In this document: positions 20,341 through 34,197 of the stretch, piece after piece
How positions within the stretch are numbered: position 1 is the stretch's first letter
How the letters are laid out: every line of letters begins with the position of its first letter
Source of the DNA: Nemopilema nomurai
Taxonomy: Eukaryota; Cnidaria; Scyphozoa; Rhizostomeae; Rhizostomatidae
DNA: 64,000 nucleotides
Assembly: GCA_003864495.1 (NCBI GenBank)
Contig: ML133381.1
Location: 62,001 to 126,000 of the forward strand
Direction: 5' to 3'
Position numbers and translations under genes: made by a program
The notes under the pieces: generated by a model
Seen by the model: only the letters and a program-made list of their open reading frames with translations
Database searches by the model: none
Told to the model about the DNA's origin: nothing

Positions 20341-23300
20341 TATTTCAAAGCTATATACTCTAAGTTTTTACTATTAAGCGATTTTCAAAGAATACCGACA
20401 TTTAATACTGCAGAAAGTAATGCAAAATTACCACAAAAGAGTGAACATTGAGCCGTTTTGAATCGTAATTTCTGCTTAAAAGTTATTTTTGTTAACCATC
20501 TGACGTATTAAGGACCCTAATACCTTGAAACGCTATAATATTTCCTGTTTTGGCCTATTCTCTAACCAGATAGTAAATGAATTAAACTGTTAGAAACTTT
20601 AAAGAAATGTACATTATTTGAGGTTGTGTTAAACTTAGAACTTGAGAATAGCAAGAGCAATAAATGTATTGGCTAATTTTACTTATATTAAACGAAGCTC
20701 TAGCAGTAAAAATGTTAATTTGTAAGCAAAAGCTCTTTCATGCAATATTTTTCTTTAATGTCGACCTCAGGCACCATGAAATGGGGTTTGGGGTAATTAA
20801 GTTAATTGCAGGCTACATCCTTTAGCCGCGATTGGACACTGCAAAACATTAAAATGTATCGTATTTGGAGTAAATCTAATACTTCCTCTACGTATTTGAG
20901 CGAACTAGAATATCGATTCTAAAGAAAGCTGGGGGATGTATTCCCCTTGCCCCACGATGGGGCTGCTGTCAAGTGATCAACCTGAAGCTGATGCGGTCTT
21001 CATGGTGAGCCTGGATTCTAGAAGCTTGATCTTTTGCTCCAGTCGCGTCAGTGGTTTTGGAGAAGTGGATATCCGACCGGTTCGCCTTGCAGGTTACAGG
21101 CTGGTTTATATCTTCTTCTATTCGTAGACAGTTTTCAATCACATCAATATCTAAAAGTCTGCCATTTTCGGCTTTAGGCTCTCTTTGCTTGATATTTCAA
21201 GAGCTAGACATTTCAGGGTCCAGCTGGATGTTTTAACTTTGAGGCCCATTAAAAACTTCGAGGCTGAATTTGACAGTAAGTGTGAATGTGAAATAAAATA
21301 GGACAAAAGATAGCTTTTACTCCAGGCAATAGCAGACCACTGGTGGTGAGTGCGTCGTTTTGAGTGGCTTTTCCCACTAATCAGAGTCGTCATTAGAAAT
21401 ATTCAGCCAGGAAGGATGCAAGCTCTCCATTTGCAGGTTGGTGGGCGTGGCCTTCGAATGTGGCTTTCATTCTCACGCGCTACTTGTGCTTCTGAATGAA
21501 TAATCAATCGAAGTTATTTTAGAAATTGCTCATTCATACTTATTGCTGAAAGGTCTCCAAATTTGATTTGCGCTCTGCCAACATCTGCTAAATTTGCGGA
21601 CAGAAGTTTGGAGTAGTGGCTCTTGAGGGAGGACAGTATGACAACTGAGCAATATATTTGTCATTAGTGCAGCAACGCCATAAACTGCAAAATCTGTTGA
21701 CTGTTTAGGCCGAAATCAAAGGATCGAAGCATTCTTATGCAATTTCGTGACATTTTGGCAATCGCAGGTGCTTCCTTGATTGCTTCATTGTCTGGTGTTC
21801 TTGAATTTTGCAACCCACGTGATTCATTGAGTAGATGTAACAAAGTGACGTAGACTGAAACTAGCGCCCAGATTCCATTTAAATCTAATTGTGTTTTGTT
21901 GTATTTAGAACAGTAGTAGCACCAGTGATACAAAAGTATTTCATAGGGATGCAGGAATGATGTTGAATGATGTAGTAGTATATTAAATGTTGCAGATCTT
22001 TCTAGTCGACGTTATAATTCTGCTTCGAATTCTGGATTTTAGTTTCGGAACAACCCTGATTAGGTGGTGATGATTGTCTTGCAATGCCTTGTCAGGTCCA
22101 ATCAAATAGCATACTGTAATCACGTGACATTTCATTTATGATTAATTAGGGTATATCAATCGAGAGTTTGGAAATAAGAGAGGTTCGTTTGGATCACATT
22201 TGAATGCAGAAAAAAGTTTTGTTCTTTTTAAACGCTCTATCGTTACAACCTACCCCTCCCCCCCCCCCAACTGATGGAGGGCAAGTAGCTGTGAAAGGTT
22301 TTCGATGATGCTGTTCGTTGTAATCGTTTATGATCGTTGTAATGGCTTAAAGGTTTTCGATGATGCTCTCTCTGTTTGTCCGATTTCGAAATTTATGACA
22401 CGCACTTACTGGTGTAGAAAGCACTTAATTCATCAGATCAGTTCAGCCGTCAGACTGCATGAAGTCGTGTGTGGTATGGGCATGTCTCCTAACGGTTAAG
22501 CTTGGCCTTGAGAAGGTGAACCAACACGGGCCAGACTAATCAACAAAATGACCACTAACCTGGAATCAGCCAAACCAGTCTCTAATTAAATTTTCATTAA
22601 AACACCTAATCATGTGATACAATCATGGGATATGTCTGTAGAAAGTTTCTGTTGGTCGAAGATGTTGCGTATTTTGACTACTCCAAAATAGGCCATACAT
22701 GTGACAGAAAGAGAAGATGAATTATTGGTAGTTCGAGTCAGCTCTTGCCACAAAACAAGGCTGTTGGGATTATAAACCACAAACCGATTCGAAAATGTGT
22801 TTTTACTAAAACCGAGCTAATTCCCAAAAGCGATTCCGGCAACGTTCATATCAATTAAGAGTAGTGCCCGAAAACATTTTCATATGCTCCAATATTCGCG
22901 GTAGCTACCTGGAATAACTCGGAGCTGATCGTAGTTCTGCATCAACTCGAGGCTAGAGCTCTAATCGAGGTTACCAGACAATCCTTTCACAGTGCAAGTG
23001 CGGCAAAGTGCGCCCGCAAACACGATTCTACTTTTCGTAAAGGCGACAATTTTTAAAAAGAAGCAAGCAAGTCATTAGTGGATAATTAAATAGATATAGT
23101 TTAACATTTCTTATTTCAACAGTCACCTAAGCAGTAGCTAGTATAGGCAAATGGTTGGGGATAGACGCAATGTGTGTCCCTATGTAATTTATCTGGCTAA
23201 TTTTTGGTAGCTGACACAAAGAAGAAAAATTTAGAGCAAGATGCTTGTGTTGAAGTATGTTCAAATATAAGCATTAAAATTCAGATATTTCATGCACGTG

Positions 23301-23935
23301 AATAGAGCCAATGAACAAATTAATGAACCAAAATTGGTATTGAACCAAGAACAAAGATGTAAACGTCACAGATATACAAATGCCTCCCTCTCCCTCCTCC
23401 ACCACGCCCTTTACTTACAGGATAGCTTTTCTCAAACGATTGCAGTCTCATTTGTAGTTGTCCGAAAAAGCAAACCAGACTGTCACCTAATTTGGCCATG
23501 AAGGTCGTTCTGACGAATATCCGTTTCCTTTCAAAGGGCCTCTTCCTTGCAGTTGTCATCTATCGTTTTCCTTCCAGACACCATGTCCTTCCTGTAAGAG
23601 CGTTGCCACTGTTGTCTTATTGGAAGGAGCCAGCCACCACTACAACGAGACATGAATGCTCTCGTAAATTTGCGTCAATTAGCCATAAAGGCAAGGGAGT
23701 TTTGCTTCTGTGACTTGTAATTGCTTTGATGGGCCTTGCTCTTTGTTCAGTTTACCTTGGCCATGAGGTGCGATGTAGATGCACCGTTTCATCAGCCCAG
23801 CTATCATCGTAAACAGCTTTTTCTGAGTTAAATGCCGGAGTAGGTTTCCAATCATTGCTGAGAAGGACAGTCACGACCTGATTCTATCGGGCTCTCTCGC
23901 ACTTAACTTTAAGGCCATGATTTTCTACCTCAATC
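20341..23935. other. Intergenic spacer, first part
   Basis: No gene recognised. It contains a poly-C run near 22,256-22,268, a short local duplication around 22,297-22,370 (GGTTTTCGATGATGCT twice) and a coding-like but unassigned minus-strand frame at 20,969-21,196. Confidence 0.5.
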
Positions 23936-23940
23936 TAATT

Positions 23941-24066
23941 CTAGCTTTTTGGCCTCGTTCTACTTCAAGCTTTTTGGCCTCGTTCTACTTCAAGCTTTTT
24001 GGCCTCGTTCTACTTCAAGCTTTTTGGCCTCGTTCTACTTCTAGCTTTTTTGCCTCGTTCTACTTC
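23941..24066. repeat. 25-bp minisatellite, five copies
   Basis: Five tandem copies of a 25-bp unit containing AAGCTTTTTGGCCTCG and TTCTACTT. The last copies carry substitutions. The open frame across it is an artefact of the repeat. Confidence 0.93.
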
Positions 24067-26430
24067 GGCACTGTCTCTTTTTCAGTGCCACATGCCTTGC
24101 ACTTAACAAAAATATACAATACCACAAAAGCTCTTTGTATGGAGCTGATCACTGCGCTATTGGTATTAATTAACGATATCCCCAAGGGGCATTGTAGTTT
24201 CTGCTCACTCTGATTGCTCGCGTCAGCCATCTTTATTTCTTTGGCATATCAAGGCCTAGACCACACGTAGCTTTGCACTGCTGCACTGTCGCACCAAATC
24301 CAAGCCACAGGTCCATTGATGGAGGGCGGTGGTTAGCGTTAAGTTAGCTAGGCAAGAAAGTCACCGTAATCATCCCTCAATATGAGCTTCTTTCAAATAT
24401 GAGTTATGATCTTCCATTAGTAATCGCATTTTCGTCCCACCAGGTAGAGTTGACTTCATCGCTGCATTGAAAAGTCACGAAGCCATTAAGCTATCTATTT
24501 CTCGTTAGGACGAACAGGCCGCCGCGGTACAGATGCTTTGATGCGATTAAGTGGGAAACAGTAAAATGGAAAGATATATCTTAAAGGAAAAGAGGTCATT
24601 TGCAAGAAATTAAAGAAGGAATGGAGCTTACTCCCAAGCAGCTGTTGGATAATCTAAAAGATCTTGTTTCTAGATGTCATTCACACATTTTTGTCGTATC
24701 AGCACATAAAGACCGTTTCCACTATGTACCATTGCTGTTGGAATTTAAATTGATATAACACACAGATATTAATCTGTCCTGGAAATGGTAACGTGGGACT
24801 AGTTTTTGAGAAAAGAAAAGCAGGATATATTGCTGATCAAAAGCATAATTCAAGTGGTAGCTTGCTGATAGCTATTACAAAAAGTCATTAAGTGGTCAAT
24901 AAAAATTGCAACTTCGATCTATAGAACAAGAAACTCAATCTCACCAACACTGGGATAATTGTATTCAAAACCTTGAGGGGTGAAACGATCTAAATTGACA
25001 AACCTACCACATTTGCATTGTCAGATAGAGGTTAATCTAACTTTGAACCACATATCAGATAGGAAATAGCACATGACTTATAGTATGAATGAACACAAAA
25101 TATACAAAATAGCTTCTGATCCATTCACAAACAGAGAAATGTCACACAAACATGCAAATGTGCTATCTGACAAGGTTTGGGCCACAAAACGTGATGCAAA
25201 AAGCTCTCCAAACACTCAAGTGTGAAATGAAATGGATTAAAAAGACAGTCATCTTTTCGATAATCGTAATGGACAAGTCCCTGCTATGATAAGGGGCTCA
25301 CCTTTTTCTGTCAAAACGCACCTGTTTAGCCTGTTGAAAAGGTCTGTCAAAACGGACCTTGTTTAACCTGTTGAAAAGGTTAAACATCTCTAACGTTAGG
25401 TATGTTGGTGGACATGTATTCTCTGTAATGAGAAACTGTTGATCACTCTTTATAGAATCAACTAGCGATTTTTCCTCCAGCCTCTAATTCTTCAATTAAA
25501 TCCCTTTTTCCATCGTTTGTGTTTGTTTTTAATGAGCACATTCACAGTGACCCATTGTTTATGGACCTACTGGGCCCGGGCCCCCTTCAGGTTTTTAATG
25601 ACCCAAGGTTTTCAGTCAATACAAGTGCTATTGATGAGTTGAGTAGCATAACACGAACTACTTTGGCCTATAATAGGGGACACCATCAACTTTGGGCCCA
25701 AGGCCCCGACAGTCGTAAATGCTGCCCTGGTCACAATCACAAGAATGAAGTATCTGCTTACATTCTCCTTTACTTTGCGGTGAACGTATTAGCAAAAACA
25801 GATAGCTGTACATTTAGTGCGAAAGGTGTACATGCCTTCAACTGTCGTTGTAAAACTACAAGGATCAGAGTCTTATACTGCACAATCTAAAGCTGGAGAC
25901 CAATCGTCTTTTCTGTGGCCTCATTTCCATGCAGAGCACTGGAAATATTTAATATATTTTAGGGTCCCACCTACCCTGGGTACCAGACCCACTATGTATC
26001 AAGGAATATTCGTGGTTTAGGCTCGGTGCAGCAAAATTAAAAACTACACCCGTCTCAAGAGATCAGAAAGAAGGATAGCGGCTCTCGTTTTCTCAGTAAA
26101 TGACCTCTCCGTCTGCATGAAACTCGGGGGGAGAATTCATCCTTGAAAGGCCTTGTATTAAAACCTGAACAGCTTGTTTGTTTACGGATCTCTTCACCAT
26201 TATGTACGAAGCAGTTGCAGCAGAGTTTCCCCCTCAATGCACAGTGGCTTCTGGGTCGATATGGAAAAACACAAACTTGGAGTTCACAGCCATTTTCTCC
26301 AAAGGCGGACATGAAAGCTGAGCGGCAGCCTTGCTCTTTACTGCCACGCCAACAAAAAACAGTGGAAGGAATTATGTCTCTTGTGCATCTTAGCAACTGC
26401 AGAAACTGGCTCTACTTTCTTGAAAACACT
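24067..26430. other. Intergenic spacer, second part
   Basis: No gene recognised. Short open frames on both strands have no recognisable motif and no exon context. A two-copy repeat at 25,308-25,380 is listed separately. Confidence 0.5.
25308..25380. repeat. Two tandem copies of a 36-37-bp unit
   Basis: The unit begins CTGTCAAAACG and ends CTGTTGAAAAGGT; copies at 25,308-25,343 and 25,344-25,380 differ at a few positions. Confidence 0.85.
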
Positions 26431-26438
26431 GCTCCAAA

Positions 26439-26695
26439 CAGTGGTGGCTCCAGCACATGAAAGGTGGGGTGGACAAGGGGGTCTGGGGCGTGGTCTCTGG
26501 AAAATTAGTTTGGGCCACGCCCTTTTTATGTAGTATCAATCAGAAAAAGTCAATCTATCAACAGAGTCTGTAACGTACATACCCCCCCCCTTCCGTAGTT
26601 TTCTCATCAGATTTGCAATAATCTCAAGGGTCATCTTTTTAAAAAAGTTGGGGGGAGGGACTAGTCCCCCCTATTCCCCCCTGGCTCCGCCACTG
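26439..26695. mobile_element. hAT-like MITE with 8-bp target duplications
   Basis: 257-bp non-coding element. The left end is CAGTGGTGGCTCCAGC and the right end, reversed, CAGTGGCGGAGCCAGG, both of the CAGTGG..G type common in hAT transposons. The flanks GCTCCAAA (26,431-26,438) and GCTCCGAA (26,696-26,703) match at 7 of 8 bases, as expected of an 8-bp hAT duplication. The interior is G/C-run rich. No transposase. Confidence 0.72.
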
Positions 26696-26753
26696 GCTCC
26701 GAAGACTTCCAAGCTTCAAATACCGATGAATTGAGAGGTTCCTTTCAATTACA

Positions 26754-27116
26754 TACCGTAAATCCTCGAATTGGCCCTCCCTTGTAAAAGCCCCCCCTCT
26801 TTGAAAATAAGCCCCCACCCTAGAACTACAAATTTTCAATAAGCCCCCCTCGAAAAAGCCCCCCACGATTTGTTGATTTTTGACTCCTTAGGTTGCCTTT
26901 AGCATTTTAGTGAATTACCAAAAAAACTCATATTTTAGTTAATAATTTAATTAAATGCTACTTTATAGTTTAAGAAAGAAAAGAAATAAATTTCAAAAAT
27001 TATCTTTTTGTGTGGCGTGTTCCAGGTAATTTATAAGCCCCCCCTCGAATAAGCCCCCATCCAAAAATATAAAAAATAAATAAGCCTCCAGGGGGCTAAT
27101 TCGAGGATTTACGGTA
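26754..27116. mobile_element. MITE with 19-bp terminal inverted repeats and GCCCCC modules
   Basis: Ends are perfect inverted copies of TACCGTAAATCCTCGAATT. If TA is the duplicated target, this would be a Tc1/mariner-type insertion. The interior repeats words of the AATAAGCCCCCC kind on both sides of an AT-rich core. It starts 58 bp after the hAT-like element. No transposase frame. Confidence 0.75.
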
Positions 27117-30100
27117 CTCATGAGCATCTCTGAATAGACGTCCCGACTTTCAAATTGCTCCAATCACACTAGATGATTTCTCGAAAACTCGAAACTTCAC
27201 TCTAACTGGCTCTTACACCCCAGACGTCTCAAAAAGGTGTGCGTTCACCCTTGAAGATACTACTAAAAGTATATGGGAAACGCAACTCAGAATGTGCCAA
27301 GTTATTTGCCTAGAATGATAATTCTGATAGTTCTGGTAATTTCTTTGGTTTGGTATAGGATTCATTATGCAGATCTTTCAATGACTTGGTATTAAATTTG
27401 GTATTCAAGTTTTTCATTGAATCAAAAATTGAGCAGATAGTTTATTATAAGTGACAATCGTCGATAAAATGTTTGTTGGAAAGCTCATAAATACAGTTAT
27501 TCTTTGCTGCTGTAAAGACATTGTAACTCTTTTCTTTCTCAATCAAAGTGCAGTAGCTAGAAAAGGAAACATGGAAAGGGAAACATGGAAAGGGAAAAGG
27601 TTGGAAGGCAAGACCTTTTCGTAGAAATGTCAACGACCCATTCCAGTTCTTGGTAGTAGTTAGAATGAAAACGGAAGACAGACGTTATGGTGTGTATGGT
27701 TTTACAAACGTTCTTTCGATGATGTCACACAAATATTTTAAGTGCTAGACATTACGTCCAGGAATAGATGGTTTTCAATGAAGTAATGTCCACAATTCAA
27801 GAGGTGAATTTCAGTGACAGTTAAAAAAATGGGGTGACATGCAAAAGTGGGTTGAAATGTTTACTACTTGAGCGCTTCCAGGAATGTTTTTGAGACACTT
27901 TCATGGTAAACAATTGTGGCACATTCCTTTAAAAACATTTTGGAGAGATCCTTTCAAGGATGAACTTCAAAGCACTGACTTTATAGAGCCGTTGGTATTT
28001 TGTGTAATAAGCCCCATGAAAGGAGTGTTTTCGAATGGGTTTTCCTGAAAGTTTAACTTTCATTGTGAAGCAAATAGCAAAGGAGCCATCTACTGTATTG
28101 AGGATAAAATTTTAGGGCTCTTTTAAGCCAAATGACTACGGGAAATAAACAACCGGTATTTCGAAAAGGGCGATGTGACATAGTGCAGGTTCCAAGGCAG
28201 TTGGGCGTGACTATGCCAAATCCAAATGGGATTCATTCCACGAATTCATTCTCTTGGGCGGTAGTTTTGTGCCTTGTTAGAAGCCCTGAAAGCCTAGTCA
28301 GTCGGTGTCAGCAAAAACATAGTTAGAAATTGTGGACATCAGACTGGAAATTTCTCCCAAGTTTTATCTAGAATCGGTTTAGTAAATCGCCAAAATTCGA
28401 ATTTTAGTAGGAATCTTCTGCAAATGTCATTTCCAAGCGCTCAGGATCGCACAATCACATTGGCCGGACGCCCAGGGACAGAAGGCCACAAAAATGCAGC
28501 CCGCTTTGGCGCAAGTCACCCCGGGCATCTACAACTGAAACATCGAAAGCCTTTTGTCACTGTTGAAATGCATCAAAAAGATGAAATGCATTAAACCATT
28601 CTGTGCCTTATTCCCGTATCAATGACTATTTGGATCGGAAGAAAACCTGCTTCTTCTAGTAAAAAGATTGGTCAGTTCTCAGCACCTTGCTACGTATGTT
28701 TCTGGTAACAAAATCGAATAACATTCAAGCAATGAAGAGGCAGATCCAAGTCAATAAAACATCGGGATAAGCAGTGTTTTCTGCCAAAATTAAGTTGGGA
28801 ATCAACGAAATGGCGATACCTTTCAAGCAGTGACGTAGAAAAAATCTAAAAAGTGGGGGAGGAGCAGATGAAAAAAGGGCACATGAACACTACCATTTTT
28901 GGTATCTGAAGTGTGGCATGTTTGGTCTTGCGGGGTTACTATTTGGTTTGGAAGGGGCATGGTTTGCCAGGAAGTGGGGGAGGGAGGGGGGTCAATGGCC
29001 ACAGCCCCGACTGGTGCACAACAACCACAACTTGTATAGATTATGTTCATTGGCCATTCGAAACCAAATCTATCGAGTTCCCAAAATACTGGATTTATGC
29101 GCAAATGTGCATGCACTACTACGTCACAAAACAAGTTGTAAAAAGAACAAAAAAGTACACCATCAACGACTACTGAAAATAAGTGAGCAGATATTTTCTC
29201 GCTTTAGATGTTTGTTGCTGATGTGAGAATGGGTGTGTCGTTTGTTTATATTAGTGCTTCCTCTATTATTACCAGTTTAGAAGCAAGAAAAGTTAGCAAG
29301 TCTTTCAAAGTCCATTATGGCGATGTCAAGGACAATCGCGGATGACTTTTGACATAAAAACGATTTGAAACCCTGGATTTGCGGTGTGTTTATCACCAAC
29401 TTGTGCTATTTTTGCTTCATCCGAAAAAAACAAGTTGTTTAGCAATGACCAAAGAGCTTAAGTATCTAATTGGAAATAGAGATGTATTTTCTGGCGGGCC
29501 CTGGACTTCTGGAAAAGTTGGGCGGCAGAGTCTTCTGGTCTGATTCTCAGCCTATAGAGGAGTAGGGAGTAAAATTTTTAGGGAATTATGCCATGTTTTA
29601 TAGACTGCTCCATCAGCATAGATTGGGAAGGATTAAAAGACATGCACCACACCTTCCAACATCGACTGCTTCAGTCAATTGTCGAAGCTCAAAAGGACAT
29701 ACTGCACCTACTGATCTTTAGAAAGGTCGTGGCTTCATTGTAATTGATTTTAGTTGTGGGCATCGCCAGACCAGTTGCGTGTCGTGTGCTGCAAATGACA
29801 CGAGTTTCTTGAAAAACCCCTTCCAGCACTAGCGACACTTTTGTTGGACAGCTACCGTGGAGTAGGCCTTGGGCGTTACCCCGGCTTTCCTACCAACCCT
29901 AGGGTACTATGCAGAATAATAATTTAAAAAAGAAAGCAAGTCATAACCCAATGAGCACGGACCAAAAATGAGACGATGAATCGATGAAAAAATTAAATTG
30001 GAAATACAGAAATAGTAGGTAGGTGACAGTCAGCAGTGACGACTTGTGGCTGTTACAAGGTTCCTTGTGCTTCATCAGTATCTTAGTGACCTATGATCTG

Positions 30101-33100
30101 TTTTCCTGGTTCAATGTCTAGAATTTGAACTTCTAAGGACTCTTTAAAAGTACTTAAATAGTGGAAAAGGGAAGTCATAAAATTGAAAAGCATGCATTGA
30201 GAGGCTATCCAATTATTGACTTTTTGTTGATCAGGAGAAAACTAGGCCAGTGCCATCTGGCAAAGTTCAAAGAGTGTTTACAGTTCACTTCTAAGACATT
30301 TGTTTGATGTTTCATGTTTGATGGAAAGTAATTTTCGATCGAGGATGGAGAAGCTCAGGATAATCCGAATCTGGCTTTCAGCGGATGGGTGGGACCCGCA
30401 GTCCAGATAGAAAGCAAAATAGTTTGGCCTAGTACCCACACCGGAGCCTAGTGCACTGAATAACATCGATGTTGAAATTCTACAAGAGAGTCCTTTGCGC
30501 TGCAAGCTGGGTTGAAAAAAAGTTATCACAATCCTGACTCAGGCAAAAGAGGCTGAACCGCCCTGGGATCCCACATTACCCTCTAAAAAGATTCGATGCT
30601 GATGCATTAATTCAACTTGAGTTGATGGTAAAAACTTGAATAGGGAAAAAGTAAACCTGAGATTATAACGTTTGTCTTTGAGAGATAACTTTGTCTAGAA
30701 AGCTTTACAACAAAACATAAAAATTTGCTTCTAAAAATTTGATTTCTAAAGCCTTCGTCAGTGTTCGACCGAAGCATTTCAAAATTTTTCCGGCGTCCAT
30801 GGCTGGCCTACCTCTAAACGTTTGAGCGTCAAAAATTGATATTGACAAAAATTAAGATTGCTGCTTTTATCACAATTATCCCCTCCTTTCTCGAATGATA
30901 AGCCACAAAGGAATTTATATGAATTTCATCAAAATTTGATTTATAGAGGCTGGCTTAAGCGTTTTTGAGACGATAAACGTATACACTTGAATAAAAAGGA
31001 AGGAAAGATAAGGATGTTGAATCATAAACTGGACAAAGAATCGACGAGGGCAAAGACTAGGCGATGTCAATTGGTTTGATAAAGACATGGTTTGGTTTTG
31101 TCTGAAACCGGAATATTAGTATCAGCAGAATCTTCAAGGCGTGACTGTCTTTTTCGAACAAATGTTATTGTGGCCCTTTTCCATGACAAGTACACAATGG
31201 CGATCCTTTCGTCGAAAGTGGTTTTTGCGTGTCAATCAATGGCAACTACAGGCCAACAGGAGCAGGAGTAAATGCATTATCATTAAAAGCATTGAAAGTC
31301 ACCATTAGACAGATAAACTTCACGTGTATTTAGGCTACATCGTTTACAACCAAAATGAATACAAAGGCATACAGAATGAAGCTATACACGACATCAAACA
31401 TGCCCCCTTCATCAATGTATGGTGTAATGCCATTGCTATTGACACAAGGTCGGTCTAAAAGAATCTCTACTTAAACATGTCAACGTTTAATTATTCCCTT
31501 TGCCTTCGTAGGCTGTTCATTTAATCTGACTCGGCTTCTCCTTCAACAGGTGGGTCGATACTCCCAACTTTGCTACGCGGAGAGACAGAAGTACACTAAA
31601 ATACTGTATCCATATTTCCTAAAAGTATACTTTCTGTTACTTTATCACTTTAAAAGTTAATAAGCACTTTTCTGTCGTAAGGAATGCCTGTCAACATTGA
31701 GCTCTCTGTGTTTCTGCAAGTATGCTTCTGCCATAATCACTTCTACGCAAGATCAAGACAACTTTCTGCATCTTTAAAACATTAAACGGTTTCTAGCATC
31801 TCAACTAAGAGCCGAATTGTTTCGTTACATGTCTATAATTTTCCAGCTAAGTTGACTATACGAAAGTGGTGAAAGGAAATTGTGACAAGCTGGGTTTCAA
31901 CAATGAAATAAGGGCAATAGTATTTTATTTCGAAGACAAAAGCTTCGAGTAATTTGATGAGAAAGAATATCACTCTAGCGACTCGTCAAGAAATTATTGA
32001 TTAATTTCTGAGAAAATTCAGCTTTGCAATCTAGATGATAGGCCAAACATTTGAAAAAGTTCAGATTTTGTCAGGAAAAATGATGCCAGGTTTCTCTAGA
32101 AAAAGGAATAAAAACAGCTGAACAGTATCCTGAAAATCCAGCAAAAAACCCGGAGTGGGAAGTATGGAGAAGATGACATCAAAAGATGATACCATAGATA
32201 GGGTATGGTGGCAGAGGAGAGGTAAAAAACATAAATCTTTCGCACAATGTTGTCACCATTCTGTTCGTTTGAGTATGATAATTTTTTTGGTCTAATTACA
32301 GAAGCAAATATTGAGCAGATAAGAAGAATCTTTTTGGTTCTATAAAATCAACGGAGTTATTCTTCGTTCTCAGTGACAAAGAAACCTCACAAAAGAGATT
32401 CTAAAGAATAGGCTTTGTTTTTTTTAAACAATAAATTTACTTGAGTACTGGGTGTATAAGGCAGATCTTGAAACTGCGAGCGACTTGCGAATTGCTGACT
32501 TTCCTTTTGAGTATATTACAAACAGAGGGAATTTTCTTGTGGTGTTAAAGCGAATTTTTCTTAGGCGTTTAAGAAAAACGTTCGAGAAAAACCTCTTAAA
32601 TCCTTCTGTGTTTGGGTCTCATAGCCGGGGAGGAGCGAGGAGTTTGTGCTTTTCGTGACAACAAAATTGGACGAAATATTGTAAATTTGTCCATCGCCAG
32701 CGTTTCAACAACGCTTTACGACATGTCAACAAGTGTTGCATCGAAGCTCAGCTGTGAAATAAGGAAATGAGATATCACCAGTAATGTAAGCACGTTTGGT
32801 AATTTTATGGCAGTATTGCGCAAAGGTAATTGCGGCCCTTCCACTGGAAATTTAACAGTCGTTAATAACAGCACAACTAGAGGGCTCCTTTGTAGTCCAT
32901 GGGAAAGCACCGAATATTGAAAGCAGAAGGAAGACCATTGCCTAATACCACCATAGATCAATGATAGGAAAGGGCACGCCTCCATCCAAATAAAGTACTT
33001 TATCTCGATACTTGGGCATGGCATCCGATTACGACGTCGCCTCGTCGCTTCAGACAACAATCCCCGATGTGGTTGAGTTTTTGCCGCGTTAGGAGAAATA

Positions 33101-33307
33101 CTCGCGGAATGCGTCACGCTCCGATGCTGATACTACATACAATCGCTACACACAATTTGGGGAACTTAAAAGGCCGGTAGCGGGTGAGTGGACTGCCACG
33201 AGCGATCTTTCATCAGTCCAGAGCTGCACAGCCGCGGAACAGGTCACTCGTACGGACGATTGTTCAATGGAAGCACAGTGACGGGTCTACTAGGGAGTTC
33301 AGTAGCG
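27117..33307. other. Intergenic spacer, third part
   Basis: About 6.2 kb without a recognised gene. The last few hundred bases must hold the PRSS23 promoter and leader; no clear TATA box or leader exon was identified. Open frames at 28,823-29,226 and 32,716-33,117 are judged chance frames. Confidence 0.5.
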
Positions 33308-34197
33308 ATGGGAATTTCATCTTCAATATTCAAACTTTTGCTTACATTATTAATAATGCACAATCTTATCGGCTCTGCAACGCCCAGTATTCCAGTCGAG
33401 TACAGCTCGGCATTTTCTGCCAACAGTGAGCCGATGTTTCCAGAGCTGCGGGCGTTTGCCAGCCACAGAGAGCGTAACACGAACTTCAGTGGACATTTTG
33501 GTGGAGAACTTTTGACGTCCTATGGAAGCAAACATTTCGACGAGCGTGCACAAGCCTGGGATATATCCAAGCTATTGTCATATGAAACTGTTTGGCCGAA
33601 CGGAAAACGGGTAACAACAAACATAAAGGTCGAAAGCCACTCGTTGCCCCATTTAAATTGGCACGATCACGGAGCATTGCCCACCTTCAATTTCACTGTT
33701 ATCAAAGAAGCAGAAAAACGTCACCGAAGAAAAAGAAACAGTAGGCGGAAGAGGCGAATGGTTTACGGCGCGGACGACCGATTTTATATCCCGGTGTCAA
33801 TTTTTGGGAATATGCAACCGTATAGTTCGTCAGTTAGAATTTCATCTGGCTGCACGGGGGTTGTTGTGTCGCCCCGTCACGTACTAACTGCAGCTCATTG
33901 TGTCCACGACCAGAAGGATTTTGTCGAAGGAATTAAAGACTTGAAGGTTGGCTTTTTGGAATCCGGGTCAAAGTGGACATGGATCGAGGTGCAGAATCTG
34001 CGAATATCCAAAGGCTGGGTGGACGGCGATCGAATAACCGGTCCGTGCTTCGATTATGCGCTGCTCCGGTTGAAGAAGAAGCACGACCGCCCCTACCTGC
34101 GAATGTCGGTGAGCCCCGAAGGCGATCGAGGCATAGGGGAGCGGATCTACTTTACCAGTTTCGAAGATGACAAACCACAGAACACAATGTGGTACAG
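33308..34197 (+). CDS. PRSS23: PRSS23 exon 1: signal, propeptide, His and Asp
   Basis: Residues 1-296 and two bases of codon 297. Contains the signal peptide, N-glycosylation sequons (NFS at 59-61, NFT at 128-130), the polybasic site, VVVSPRHVLTAAHCVHD and DYALLRLKKKHDRPYLRM. Donor TACAG|GTACGT. Confidence 0.93.

Noticed and set aside
23917..24213. 98-codon plus-strand open frame with repeated FWPRSTSSF-like peptide
   Set aside because: It is a translation of the 25-bp minisatellite at 23,941-24,066.
28829..29126. Possible second hAT-like element (CAGTGACGTAG left, CTACGTCAC right)
   Set aside because: The matching ends are only about nine bases long and the flanks do not show a target duplication.
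32716..33117. 133-codon minus-strand frame upstream of PRSS23
   Set aside because: It starts at a GTG, shows no motif, and overlaps the presumed PRSS23 promoter.
33188..33307. Upstream extension of the PRSS23 frame by 40 codons
   Set aside because: The extension starts at GTG. The ATG at 33,308 gives a good signal peptide at the true N-terminus.
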